From assembly GCF_009176305.1 (NCBI RefSeq), contig NZ_BLAJ01000002.1, forward strand, positions 1,054,001 to 1,118,000: a stretch of DNA of 64,000 nucleotides, in the 5' to 3' direction. Both the position numbers and the translations under genes were made by a program. Positions 9,718 through 18,387 of the stretch are shown here, in pieces. The DNA comes from Martinezella dioscoreae (lineage in GTDB: Bacteria; Pseudomonadota; Alphaproteobacteria; Rhizobiales; Rhizobiaceae). Position 1 is the first letter of the stretch; the number at the start of each line of letters is the position of its first letter. The notes beneath the pieces were generated by a model. It was given only the letters and a program-made list of their open reading frames with translations. It made no database searches and had not been told where the DNA came from.

Positions 9718-10839
9718 TCATTTGTTGTAGGGATCGGCCGCATCGCGCAGGCCATCGCCGAGAAGGTTCAGAGCCATGACGGCAATGACGACGGCGACAC
9801 CTGGCAGGAAGAGCCATGGTGCGGTTGCGATCGAGCGGATGTTCTGCGCCTCGCGCAACAGCACGCCCCAGGAAATGGTCGGCGGCTGCAGGCCGAGCCC
9901 CAGAAAGGAGAGGGACGTCTCGGCTAGGATCATCGCCGGCACGGCAAGGGTGATGGAAGCGATGATGTGGCTGGCGAAGCTCGGCAGCATATGGCGGAAG
10001 ATGATGCGCCCTTCGCTGGCGCCGTCGAGTCTGGCTGCGGCGACAAACTCTTCCGTTCGCAGCGACAGAAAGCGGCCGCGCACGACGCGGGCAAGCTGCG
10101 CCCAGCCGGTCAAGGACAGGATGATCGTGATCATCATATATTGCAGTGCCGCCGGCCAGCCCTGCGGCAGGGCCGCCGCCATGGCAAGCCAGATCGGAAT
10201 GGTCGGCAGGGAGAGCACGAAATCGATCAGGCGCTGGATGAAGAAGTCGAGCTTTCCGCCGTAATAGCCTGAAATTCCCCCCAGAACGATGCCGAGCAGG
10301 AGCGAGAAGAACACACCGACGAGGCCGATCGATAGCGAAATCTGCGCACCTTGGACGGTGCGGCTGAAGACGTCACGGCCGAGCCGATCTGCGCCGAACA
10401 GCAAAAGCGGTGTCGTCTTGTCCGAGGAGACCAGCAGGTGAATGTCGCTCGTGAAGAGGCCGAGTACGGAATATTCGTAGCCGCGACCGAACAGGCTGAT
10501 TGAGACGCGCTTGGTCGTGTCTTCCTTGAAGATCGGCGCAAGCGTTTCCGGATCGCGTGTGAGCTTTAGCGGATAGTAGTGCAGCCCGAAGGAAAAGCCG
10601 TTGTCCGTATCGAAGAAGTGGACCTTCTGCGGCGGGTGAAAGGTTGCGCGTGCATTCTGCTGATTGGGGTCATTGATGGCAAAGAAGCCGGGCGCGACCG
10701 CGACGATATACATCAATATGGTGACGACGAGGGCGACCATGGCAAGCTTGTGGCGGCGGAAAGCCCACCAGATCAGCTGCCATTGCGAGGCGACGGCGTT
10801 TCGGTCGGGGCGCAGGTTCGGGACGGCGATATCGGCCAT
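9718..10839 (-). CDS. peptide-type ABC transporter permease (DppC/YejE-like)
   Basis: Inner-membrane permease of 373 residues. After the first membrane segment (LAMVALVVTILMYIVAVAPGF) there is an unusually long periplasmic insertion of about 110 residues, as in YejE-type permeases, then LLFGADRLGRDVFSRTVQGAQISL and the EAA-type cytoplasmic loop EEFVAAARLDGASEGRIIFRHMLPS. The C-terminus ALNLLGDGLRDAADPYNK is characteristic of the family. It pairs with the DppB-like permease 9 bp upstream. Confidence 0.92.
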   Translation of the reverse strand: MADIAVPNLRPDRNAVASQWQLIWWAFRRHKLAMVALVVTILMYIVAVAPGFFAINDPNQQNARATFHPPQKVHFFDTDNGFSFGLHYYPLKLTRDPETLAPIFKEDTTKRVSISLFGRGYEYSVLGLFTSDIHLLVSSDKTTPLLLFGADRLGRDVFSRTVQGAQISLSIGLVGVFFSLLLGIVLGGISGYYGGKLDFFIQRLIDFVLSLPTIPIWLAMAAALPQGWPAALQYMMITIILSLTGWAQLARVVRGRFLSLRTEEFVAAARLDGASEGRIIFRHMLPSFASHIIASITLAVPAMILAETSLSFLGLGLQPPTISWGVLLREAQNIRSIATAPWLFLPGVAVVIAVMALNLLGDGLRDAADPYNK

Positions 10840-10848
10840 GGGCTGCTC

Positions 10849-11835
10849 CTATTCCAACCGGATGCGGGGATCGACAAGGGCAAGCAGAATGTCACTGATG
10901 AGTGACCCGATCAGCGTCAGCGCGCAGATCAGCAGCACGAAGGCACCGGCCAGATACATGTCCTGCGCCATCAGCGCCTGCAGCAGCAATGGCGCCGCCG
11001 TTGGCAGGTTGAGAACGATCGCGACGACGACTGAGCCCGAAATGAGATTGGGCAGCAGCCATGCGATGGTGGAGATGAACGGATTGAGCGCTATGCGCAG
11101 CGGATATTTGACCAACAGCCGGAATTCGGAGAGGCCTTTCGCGCGCGCCGTCGTCACATAGGGTTTCGGCAGCTCATCGAGCATATTGGCGCGCATGACG
11201 CGGATGAGGCTTGCGGTAGAAGAAACGGCAAGAATGACGACCGGCAGCCACAAATGCGCGAGCAGATCCACCATCTTGGCGATGCTCCAGGGTGCCGTCT
11301 CGAATTCGGTGGAGAACAGACCGCCGACATCCTGACCGAACTCGACTGCTGCGACATACATCAGCACCAGCGCCAGTAGGAAGGAGGGGATGGCAAGCCC
11401 GAGAAAGGTGAAGGCGGTAAAGAAATAATCGCCGATCGAATATTTCTTGACGGCGGAATAGACGCCGATCGGCAGCGCGATCGCCCAGGTCGCGATCAGC
11501 GCTGCAAGCGCCAGAATGAGCGTCAGCGCCATGCGCTCCCAAATCAGGCCCGAGACCGGTTGCTGCCATTCGAACGAAATACCGAAATCGCCGCGCGAAA
11601 GAATGCCCCACATCCATTTCAGATATTGGATGAGCATCGGCTGATCGAGGCCGAAGCGTTCGCGCAATTGCGCAGCTGTGTTCTGATCGACCACTTCATT
11701 CGAAGAGGCGAGCGTGGCGATGTAGGTCGTCACATAGTCGCCGGGAGGCAGCTGGATCAGCACGAAGGCCAGGAAGCTGATGGCGAAAAGGGATGGGATC
11801 ATCCACAAGAGGCGTTTACCGATGAAGACCAGCAT
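10849..11835 (-). CDS. peptide-type ABC transporter permease (DppB/YejB-like)
   Basis: Inner-membrane permease of 328 residues with about six membrane segments. The start at 11835 (MLVFIGKRLLWMIPSLFAIS) gives the family N-terminus; the 30 residues possible upstream overlap the hairpin and are unrelated. EAA-type loop: PYVTTARAKGLSEFRLLVKYPLRIALNP. It ends ALVDPRIRLE, as DppB proteins do. It follows the binding-protein gene after 86 bp that include a strong hairpin. Confidence 0.92.
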   Translation of the reverse strand: MLVFIGKRLLWMIPSLFAISFLAFVLIQLPPGDYVTTYIATLASSNEVVDQNTAAQLRERFGLDQPMLIQYLKWMWGILSRGDFGISFEWQQPVSGLIWERMALTLILALAALIATWAIALPIGVYSAVKKYSIGDYFFTAFTFLGLAIPSFLLALVLMYVAAVEFGQDVGGLFSTEFETAPWSIAKMVDLLAHLWLPVVILAVSSTASLIRVMRANMLDELPKPYVTTARAKGLSEFRLLVKYPLRIALNPFISTIAWLLPNLISGSVVVAIVLNLPTAAPLLLQALMAQDMYLAGAFVLLICALTLIGSLISDILLALVDPRIRLE

Positions 11836-11883
11836 GGCTGTTTCTCGCAGTGAGTGCTGCCACGGGCAGCTCCGCATCAAGGA

Positions 11884-11910
11884 AAGCGCCGCCCGTGCAA
11901 GGCGGCGCTT
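11884..11910 (-). other. intra-operon hairpin between binding protein and permease genes
   Basis: Perfect 10-bp stem AAGCGCCGCC / GGCGGCGCTT with a 7-nt loop and no long T-run on the minus strand. Such hairpins commonly stabilise the upstream binding-protein message or partly terminate, giving more binding protein than permease. Confidence 0.7.
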
Positions 11911-11921
11911 GATCGGCGCAA

Positions 11922-13868
11922 TCAACTGGTGAAGAAGAATTGCTGCGGCATGGCCGGTCCCGGATTGGGCCAGGACCAGCTGTCCGGCTGCTTTTCCGGA
12001 ACATTGTGCAGGTTATTGCGGATGATGCCGAAACCGCCGACGGCAAGACAAAGTCCAACGGTTTCAAATTCTTCGGCGGCGATGTCGAAGATCTGCTTCA
12101 TGACGGCGCCGCGCTTGTCGAGATCGGCCGTCGAGCGCGCCTCGTCAAAAAGTTTCATGCGCTTTTTCTGGCTCTCCGGCGGCTCCTCGCCCTGTTTGCC
12201 ATTCGAGGTGTACCAGACCGACCATGGAATGGCGTAGCGCGAACCCTGCGGGTGGAAAGCGAAGAAATCGCGCGGATCGAGCATCGGATCGAGGCCGCCA
12301 GGCCCGGGCCAGACCTGAGCATCATGGGCATTGTCGTCGCCACGGGTGTAGTAAAGCGCGCGCTCGATCGTATTGACCTTCATGTCGACGCCGATCTGTG
12401 CCCAATGCGCCTTCACCAGTTCGAGGGCATCGACCAGATCGGGATAGAGGGTCGGTATGACGTCGACGGCGAAGAAGACTTTCTGGCCGTCCGGCCTCAG
12501 GCGGAAGCCGTTTGCATCCTTCTTGCCGTAGCCGGCCTGATCGAGCATGGATCCGGCCTTGTCCGGATCGTAGTTGGTGAATTGGCGGGCATATTTTTCA
12601 TTGTACCAGGGATGCTCCGGTCGCGGCCCGGCCTGGTATCCCTCGCTCTGGCCGAAATAGACGATGTCGATGATTTCCTGTCGATTGATCCCGAGCGAGA
12701 GCGCCTGCCGGACCGACTTGTCGGCAAACATCTTGCGCATGGCCGGATCTTTATGGGTGATGTTGAAATAGATCTGGCATTGCTGCGAGGTGGAAGGGAC
12801 AAGGGTTAAAAGGCGATAATCGCCTTTCTTCATGTTCTGCGAGAGCGTCGGCTTGTTGGCGAGCACGCTGATATGGCGCTCCTGAATATCGATCTTGCCG
12901 GAAATGACGTTCAGCATCAGCGATTCCACATCCTGCGAGATGCCGAAATTGATCTCGTCGACATACGGAAGCTGGTTGCCTGAGGTATCGACCTGCCAGA
13001 AGTATGGGTTGCGGGTCATGACGACACGGGTTGCTCCGCCGGTATAGGGTTCCTTGACGACCCAGGGATCGAGCGTCGGCTTGTCCGGATTGCCCCAGCG
13101 TGAGGGTATTTCGATGTCGCCGCAGCGTGCGCGGAAGAGTTCGGGCCAACTGCTGACGCCGGCCTTCTTCGCATCCTCCGCGACGTTCGGATTGTATTTG
13201 GGCAAGAACTGGCTGCAATAGTGCTTCGGAAACAGCGTTGGATGCTGGCCGAGCGGGGTTGCGAGATTTTCCAGATAAAGCGCGTTCGGAGCGGCAAAGG
13301 TGAATTTCACCGTATAGTCGTCAATCTTCGTGACATCGACTGCCTTGCCGGCAACGGAGAGCTGAGCCGGCGTCGCGCTATAGAGATCGGTATTCTTGAC
13401 GCAATCCTCGATGGCGAAAACGACGTCATCTGCCGTGAACGGCTGCCCGTCGGACCAGCGTGCACCCTGGATGAGATAGAAGGTGAACTGCGAGGCGTCG
13501 GCATTGACGTCCCAGCGCTCGGCAAGGTTCGGCAGGACCTGTGTGAACTCAAGGTTCCAGCGCACCAGGCTTTGATTGCCCACCATGCGTAGAATGCCGT
13601 TGTGGTCGGACGAGCCGCGCAGGCCGCGCCGTAATGTGCCGCCATAGGTTCCGACTTTTTCGTAAGGGGTGACCACCATCGGCTTTTTCGGCAGCCGGTC
13701 GGCCAGCGACGGCAGCTTGCCATCCTTGACGAGCGCAGCCAGGGCGGGCGCCTCGCCACCTGCATCGGCGGCGTTGACACGACCGGCCAGAGACAGGGCT
13801 GCCATTCCCGCCATGCCGCCGAGGACGGCACGCCTGCTCACGCCGCGGGACAATATTTCATCGCGCAT
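11922..13868 (-). CDS. family-5 extracellular solute-binding protein
   Basis: Periplasmic binding protein of 648 residues, promoter-proximal in its operon. The start at 13868 is set by GGGAGGGATTCG before the ATG and by the twin-arginine signal that follows (SRRAVLGGMAGMAALSLAGRVNAADA). SBP_bac_5 features are VLPNLAERWDVNADASQFTFYL, GARWSDGQPFTADDVVFAIED and SVRQALSLGINRQEIIDIVYFG. Its length matches the long (600+ residue) YejA/oligosaccharide-type group rather than the roughly 530-residue DppA group. The dehydratase and aldolase neighbours suggest a sugar-acid-containing oligomer as ligand, not a peptide. Confidence 0.9.
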   Translation of the reverse strand: MRDEILSRGVSRRAVLGGMAGMAALSLAGRVNAADAGGEAPALAALVKDGKLPSLADRLPKKPMVVTPYEKVGTYGGTLRRGLRGSSDHNGILRMVGNQSLVRWNLEFTQVLPNLAERWDVNADASQFTFYLIQGARWSDGQPFTADDVVFAIEDCVKNTDLYSATPAQLSVAGKAVDVTKIDDYTVKFTFAAPNALYLENLATPLGQHPTLFPKHYCSQFLPKYNPNVAEDAKKAGVSSWPELFRARCGDIEIPSRWGNPDKPTLDPWVVKEPYTGGATRVVMTRNPYFWQVDTSGNQLPYVDEINFGISQDVESLMLNVISGKIDIQERHISVLANKPTLSQNMKKGDYRLLTLVPSTSQQCQIYFNITHKDPAMRKMFADKSVRQALSLGINRQEIIDIVYFGQSEGYQAGPRPEHPWYNEKYARQFTNYDPDKAGSMLDQAGYGKKDANGFRLRPDGQKVFFAVDVIPTLYPDLVDALELVKAHWAQIGVDMKVNTIERALYYTRGDDNAHDAQVWPGPGGLDPMLDPRDFFAFHPQGSRYAIPWSVWYTSNGKQGEEPPESQKKRMKLFDEARSTADLDKRGAVMKQIFDIAAEEFETVGLCLAVGGFGIIRNNLHNVPEKQPDSWSWPNPGPAMPQQFFFTS

Positions 13869-14077
13869 CGAATCCCTCCCGTTTTGATTTCGGCCGGGTT
13901 TTGCCTCGGCCGATGCGACAGGCTCCCGCCCCGTCGCCATGCACCCCTCTGGCGCAGCGTCGAGACCATATTACGTTCTCAAATAATTACAAGAGTTGAC
14001 AGATTTTTACAGATTTAGTAGCCCTGTCGCGCAGGAAATGCGCTATGGCTGTCGCCGGCCAGCATTCACGAAGGACG
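13869..14077. promoter_or_regulatory. divergent promoter region (ABC operon / GntR gene)
   Basis: This AT-rich stretch holds both promoters. TTGACA at 13996-14001 is a possible -35 toward the GntR gene. ACAGATTT occurs twice as a direct repeat (13999-14006 and 14009-14016), exactly 10 bp apart, so both copies face the same side of the helix. That could be a regulator site, though GntR/FadR operators are usually palindromic. Confidence 0.4.
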
Positions 14078-14794
14078 ATGATGAAACTCTCTGTCGCCAA
14101 CGATTCCGGTGCGGGCGCGACGCGCTTCGGCGACATCATCTATGAGAGGATCGTCGCCATGATCGCGGACGGAACCTTTCCGGTGAATGAGCGGCTGCCG
14201 GCGGAAGCGAAGCTTGCGGAAATGTTCGGCGCGTCACGACCCGTCGTGCGCGACGCCCTGGAGCGGCTGCGTGCCGATAGTCTGATCGTGTCGCGCAAGG
14301 GGTCGGGTTCCTATGTGAGGCAAAGGCCGGATTCCTCGGTCCTGAAAATGGTGCCCGTAGGGTCGCTTGCCGATGTCCAGCGCTTTTTCGAATTTCGCGC
14401 CGGGCTCGAGGCCGAGGCCGCCGAGCTTGCGGCGCGCAACTGGCAGCCTGACGACAAGGAGCGGATCACCGCAGCGCTTCAAAAGATCGAACAATGTCTT
14501 CGCGAGGGCCGGCTCGGCGCGGAGGAGGATCAGGAGCTGCACGACGCCATTGCGATCGCGACTGGCAATCAGTTCCATATTACCGTCCGTGAATTGTTCC
14601 GGCCGCATTTCGCTATCGGTCATTCCGTGACCCGCAGCCTCAGCCTCAAGCGGACGCCCGAGCAGATCCGCAGTGTTCAGGATGAGCATGCCGTCATCGT
14701 GCAGGCGATTTTCGCGCGGCAGGAGACTGAGGCTCACGATGCCATGAAGCGACATATCTTGAATGCACGCGCCCGCATGTTTCAGGGCGTATAG
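14078..14794 (+). CDS. GntR-family regulator, FadR/FCD subgroup
   Basis: DNA-binding regulator of about 238 residues. The N-terminal winged helix is GDIIYERIVAMIADGTFPVNERLPAEAKLAEMFGASRPVVRDALERLRADSLI; the C-terminal helical FCD ligand domain begins near FFEFRAGLEAEAAELAAR and contains D/H residues (ELHDAIAIATGN, HAVI, MKRHIL) typical of its metal site. ATGs at 14078 and 14081 both follow a GAAGGA ribosome-binding site; the earlier ATG at 14045 lacks one. FCD regulators commonly sense sugar acids, consistent with the divergent ABC/dehydratase operon and the aldolase gene downstream. Confidence 0.88.
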   Translation: MMKLSVANDSGAGATRFGDIIYERIVAMIADGTFPVNERLPAEAKLAEMFGASRPVVRDALERLRADSLIVSRKGSGSYVRQRPDSSVLKMVPVGSLADVQRFFEFRAGLEAEAAELAARNWQPDDKERITAALQKIEQCLREGRLGAEEDQELHDAIAIATGNQFHITVRELFRPHFAIGHSVTRSLSLKRTPEQIRSVQDEHAVIVQAIFARQETEAHDAMKRHILNARARMFQGV

Positions 14795-14882
14795 GGAATT
14801 GAATGGGGCGAAGGCGAGGTGATGACTTCTTTGCGCCTCCTCGTTTGCGTCCCGATGGATGATAAAGGGTAAGGGTAGGAAG

Positions 14883-15803
14883 ATGAGCATTGAAACCATG
14901 CGGCAGGTGCTGACCGGCGTCTCCGGAGTTCCGGTCACGGCCTATGATGGGAGTGGCGAAGTGGAACCGCGCGTGACGGCTCAGGTCTATCAGCGGGTAG
15001 CGGCTGCCGGGATTCATAACATCGTCGCAGCGGGCAATACGGGCGAATTCTATGCGCTGACGCCGGGAGAGATTCGCCACGTCCACGAAGCTGCGATCAA
15101 GGGTGTCGACGGCAAGGCGCCGGTGACGGCAGCGATCGGCCGTTCATTGCGCGAGGCGATCCAGATGGCGAAGGATGCTGCCTCGATCGGCGCCTCCGCC
15201 GTCATGTCGCATCAACCGGTGGATCCGTTCGCCGCACCCGGCTCGCAGATCGACTATTTTCGCGATCTGGCGGAGGCTTCGCCGCTCCCGCTCGTTGCCT
15301 ATGTCCGTGCCGAAGGCTTCAGCGTCGATGACATGGTTCGACTGGCCGGTCACGGCAACATTGCCGGCATCAAGTTCGCGACGACGGATCTGATGCTGCT
15401 TTCACGGGCGATCGCAGCTTCCGATCCGAACGGCGCGCTATTCGTCTGCGGTCTCGCTGAGAGCTGGGCCCCGACATTCGCCGCCGCCGGCGCAAGGGGC
15501 TTCACGTCGGGCCTTGTCAATGTTGCTCCGAAACTGTCGCTTGCCGTGCACGCGGCTTTGGAGAAGGGCGATTTTGCCGCTGCCCGCGCCATCGTCGACA
15601 AGCTCGAGCCCTTCGAACGCATGCGCACCAAGTTCCGCAACGGAACAAACGTCACCGTCGTCAAGGAGGCCGTCACCTTTTCCGGCCTGAAGGTCGGCCC
15701 TGTCCGCGTTCCCGGCGTGCCGCAGCTCGATGTGAAGGATCGCGAGGAGCTGTTTGCCTTGTTGCGCAATTGGCAGGAAGCAGGCGATCTTGCCACCGCC
15801 TGA
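14883..15803 (+). CDS. DapA/KDG-aldolase-superfamily lyase
   Basis: TIM-barrel Schiff-base enzyme of 306 residues. Visible family features are GVPVTAYDGSGEVEP, the substrate-carboxylate loop AAGNTGEFYALTPGE, a tyrosine in LVAYVRAEG and the Schiff-base lysine in GIKFATTD. The start at 14883 has GGGTAGGA before it. In this context it is probably a 2-keto-3-deoxy-sugar-acid aldolase or dehydratase acting after the enolase-superfamily dehydratase encoded on the opposite strand; a housekeeping DapA is unlikely because of the catabolic setting. It lies 88 bp downstream of the GntR gene on the same strand. Confidence 0.85.
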   Translation: MSIETMRQVLTGVSGVPVTAYDGSGEVEPRVTAQVYQRVAAAGIHNIVAAGNTGEFYALTPGEIRHVHEAAIKGVDGKAPVTAAIGRSLREAIQMAKDAASIGASAVMSHQPVDPFAAPGSQIDYFRDLAEASPLPLVAYVRAEGFSVDDMVRLAGHGNIAGIKFATTDLMLLSRAIAASDPNGALFVCGLAESWAPTFAAAGARGFTSGLVNVAPKLSLAVHAALEKGDFAAARAIVDKLEPFERMRTKFRNGTNVTVVKEAVTFSGLKVGPVRVPGVPQLDVKDREELFALLRNWQEAGDLATA

Positions 15804-15967
15804 TCCCGGTATCCGGCGGCGACCTCTTCATGAACCGAACTTAACGTTCAAAAAGACGTGCTACCAGATAGCCGAACGCATTCGAAGCAGCCTGCTTCGT
15901 ACATGCAGGGCATGGGATATCGTCGTAATATATGTCAGCAGCTTGGCGAATGGCGCTGTGTGATACT

Positions 15968-15999
15968 GGCCGACCCGTCAGCTTTTGCTGGGGTCGGCC
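15968..15999. terminator. terminator hairpin between convergent genes
   Basis: Two stacked stems, GGCCGACCC/GGGTCGGCC outside and CAGC-TTTT-GCTG inside, with a 2-nt bulge. It lies between the aldolase gene and the convergent beta-lactamase gene. The rest of the 232-bp gap shows no gene. Confidence 0.75.
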
Positions 16000-16035
16000 G
16001 TTCGTTGGAGCGGACCGAACCTTCGAGTCCGGTCT

Positions 16036-17229
16036 CTACTTTGCCTCCTTCGATCCCGCCAGATTTTCGACGGCAGTCAGGATCTTGTAGACTGACGAAA
16101 CGCGTGCAGGGATCGGAAAATTTCTGTTTGCCAGCAGAACGATGCCGATCTGCCGGGCCGGTATGAAGGCTGCGTAGGCGCCGAAGCCGTTCGTCGAGCC
16201 TGTCTTGTTCAGTAGGACATCCTTGCGCGGCGGCTGCGGCGGATCGAGGCGGGTGATCTTATGCGGCTCACGTGCCATGTCGGTCGAATTACCGGCAAGC
16301 AGCCGGGCAAGCGTCGTTGGATAGGCATAGATCTCCCAACCGAGCGCCTGCGTCATGTTATCGACCTTATAATAGCCGACATGCGTCGCATCGATTGCCT
16401 GCCGAAGTGTGGCGTCGAGCTTTGCTTGGCCCATATTGGTCTCGAGAAAGGCAAGCATGTCGGAGCCCGTAGTCTTGATGCCATAGGCCTGCGTGTCGAA
16501 AACGCCGCCATTGACGCGGATCGGCTTGCCCTGCTTCGAATAGCCATAGGCATAGTTGCCCATCTCGGCCGGTGGAACACGGATATAGGTGTGGTTGAGG
16601 TTGAGACCGGAAAGAATTTTGTCCTGCATCAGCGTGTCAAATGGCTCGCCCATCGCCTGCGCTGCCAGGTAACCGAACAGGCCGATGCTGGGATTGGAGT
16701 ATTGTCTGTAGGTGCCAGGCGCGAAGGAAGGATGCCAGTTGCGATAATAAGCAACCATCTTGTCCTGATCCGTTACCCCATTGGGAAACTGCAGAGGCAG
16801 ACCGCCGGCCGAATATGTGGCGAGATCGAGGAGGCTGATCTTGTCGAAACTGGTACCCGCAAGTTCCGGCATATATTTTGTCGCCTTGTCGGAGAAGGAG
16901 AGCTTTCCGCTGATCTGTGCGTAGGAGCCAAGGGCTGCCGTAAAGGTCTTGCTGATGGAGCCGAGCTCGAAGATCGTGTCATTCGTTACTTTCTGGCCGC
17001 TCTCCTTCGAGGCGACGCCGTAATTGAAGATGTAGCGCTTGCCCTTGACGGCAATCGCGATCGCCATGCCCGGCACGTCGTTATCCTTCATGAGCGGACG
17101 AATGATCTCGTTGACAGCTCGCTCCAGCTGCTCCCGGTCATCGACTTCGGCGGCGTGGGCACCGATCCCATAGAAAAGGCAGCCTGCGACGATACCGAGC
17201 TTCTGCAAAGAATTGGTACGTATATTCAA
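16036..17229 (-). CDS. ampC: class C beta-lactamase (AmpC-type)
   Basis: Periplasmic serine beta-lactamase. All three active-site elements are present: SISK (nucleophile Ser about residue 91), the Tyr motif YSN in RQYSNPSIG, and KTG in LLNKTGSTNGFGAY. A signal peptide (IVAGCLFYGIGAHA) precedes the mature protein. I prefer the TTG at 17229 because GAGGAT lies 8 nt before it; the ATG at 17271 would add 14 polar residues before the signal. The 397-residue length is slightly longer than the usual 380-390. It lies directly downstream of a class A enzyme on the same strand, and both face away from an AmpR-like gene. A DD-peptidase role is possible but less likely given the full AmpC motif set. Confidence 0.88.
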   Translation of the reverse strand: MNIRTNSLQKLGIVAGCLFYGIGAHAAEVDDREQLERAVNEIIRPLMKDNDVPGMAIAIAVKGKRYIFNYGVASKESGQKVTNDTIFELGSISKTFTAALGSYAQISGKLSFSDKATKYMPELAGTSFDKISLLDLATYSAGGLPLQFPNGVTDQDKMVAYYRNWHPSFAPGTYRQYSNPSIGLFGYLAAQAMGEPFDTLMQDKILSGLNLNHTYIRVPPAEMGNYAYGYSKQGKPIRVNGGVFDTQAYGIKTTGSDMLAFLETNMGQAKLDATLRQAIDATHVGYYKVDNMTQALGWEIYAYPTTLARLLAGNSTDMAREPHKITRLDPPQPPRKDVLLNKTGSTNGFGAYAAFIPARQIGIVLLANRNFPIPARVSSVYKILTAVENLAGSKEAK

Positions 17230-17323
17230 GATGATATCCTCATTGTGATGATCGACCGTGCAGGATCGCATGGTCGAGAAGGAGGTGATGACCGGTGGCG
17301 GCTGTTATCGGGTGCGTATGATC

Positions 17324-18217
17324 TCAGATCGTCGCAGCGATCCGGCCGATCTCGGCAATGATGGCGTTGCGCTCGTCGGCTGCGATTTCCGGTATCTCGC
17401 AATAGGCTGTCACGATGATGGGCGCACGGTTTGCTGGCCACAGCACCGCGATATCATTGGCATTGCCGGCTTTATCGCCGTTTGTCCCGGTCTTGTCCCC
17501 AACCAGCCAGCCCTTCGGAAGGCCGGCGCGCAAGCGCGCATCACCCGTCTTGTTGGTGATCAGCCAGGCGGCCAGTTGCGATCGCGAGGCGGGCGTCAGT
17601 GCATCGGTGAACAGAAGCCGCCGCAGATTTTCCAGCATGGCCGAAGCCGTCGTCGTATCGCGTTGATCGTCCGGAGTGTCGTGGTAGTTCAATGTAGGTT
17701 CTGTGCGGTCAAGGCGCGTGAGATCGTCGCCTAGGCTACGGCAGAAAGCCGTCATCGCCTTTGGGCCGCCAAAGCTCGCGAGCAGCAGGTTGGCCGCGGT
17801 ATTGTCGCTGAGCGTCACGGCGGCCGCACAAAGTTCGCCAACGGTCATGCCATTGTCTCCGGCGTTGGGTTCGGTTGCCGGAGAATAGTCGATGAGATCG
17901 CTCGTCCTGTAATGAACGCGCCGGTCGAGCTTCTCTTCGCCCTTGTCGACGCGGGCAAGCACCAGAGCTGCGGCCAATGCCTTGAAGGTGCTGCACATCA
18001 GGATGCGCTCGCCGGCGCGGTGCTCGATGCGCCTGCCGCTTGCCGTGTCGAGAATACTCACGCAGATACGGCCCGGATGCTTGCTTTCGAGTGTGGCAAG
18101 CTGCGCCTCGCCGGTATTATCGTCTGCAGTGCGTCCAACCGCGCTAAGCCCCGCCAGAACAGGCAGTGCAAGCAAGCTGCCGGCAAGGCTTTGCCGGCGC
18201 GACAATAAAATCGTCAT
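17324..18217 (-). CDS. class A beta-lactamase
   Basis: Serine beta-lactamase of about 297 residues with a complete class A set: S70-X-X-K as CSTFK (Ser about residue 76), SDN as TLSDNTAAN, the Glu166 element RTEPTLN and KTG as GDKTGTNGD. The N-terminus MTILLSRRQSLAGSLLALPVLAGLSA is a twin-arginine-type export signal. Cys is present at the position before the nucleophile Ser, but the partner Cys at position 238 of NMC-A-type carbapenemases is not (KTGTNG), so a carbapenemase-type disulfide is not expected. It is the first gene after the divergent AmpR-like regulator and probably co-transcribed with the class C gene 94 bp downstream. Confidence 0.92.
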   Translation of the reverse strand: MTILLSRRQSLAGSLLALPVLAGLSAVGRTADDNTGEAQLATLESKHPGRICVSILDTASGRRIEHRAGERILMCSTFKALAAALVLARVDKGEEKLDRRVHYRTSDLIDYSPATEPNAGDNGMTVGELCAAAVTLSDNTAANLLLASFGGPKAMTAFCRSLGDDLTRLDRTEPTLNYHDTPDDQRDTTTASAMLENLRRLLFTDALTPASRSQLAAWLITNKTGDARLRAGLPKGWLVGDKTGTNGDKAGNANDIAVLWPANRAPIIVTAYCEIPEIAADERNAIIAEIGRIAATI

Positions 18218-18346
18218 CACGTTTCCACTTCGATTGATGTTGAGCAAAGAGGTGCGTCTCGGGTCTCGTGGACGTCATTGGGACCCTGCAAATCACCTTG
18301 CGAGGCAGACTATGGCTCTGCTTTCTGCCCTAGACAAACGATCAAT

Positions 18347-18358
18347 TCTGAGCTTAGA
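18347..18358. promoter_or_regulatory. candidate LysR/AmpR binding site
   Basis: TCTGAGCTTAGA is a near-palindrome around AGCT with one mismatched pair; with the preceding T it satisfies the T-N11-A LysR rule. It is in the 170-bp gap between the class A beta-lactamase and the divergent LysR gene, 29 bp before the latter. Confidence 0.45.
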
Positions 18359-18387
18359 CATGAGAAAAACTTGGCCTTAGGACACAA

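Noticed and set aside
17279..17290. AAGGAGGTGATG on the plus strand, a near-perfect anti-16S complement
   Set aside because: The plus-strand frame downstream is the antisense shadow of the class A beta-lactamase and the spacing to any start is wrong; probably chance.
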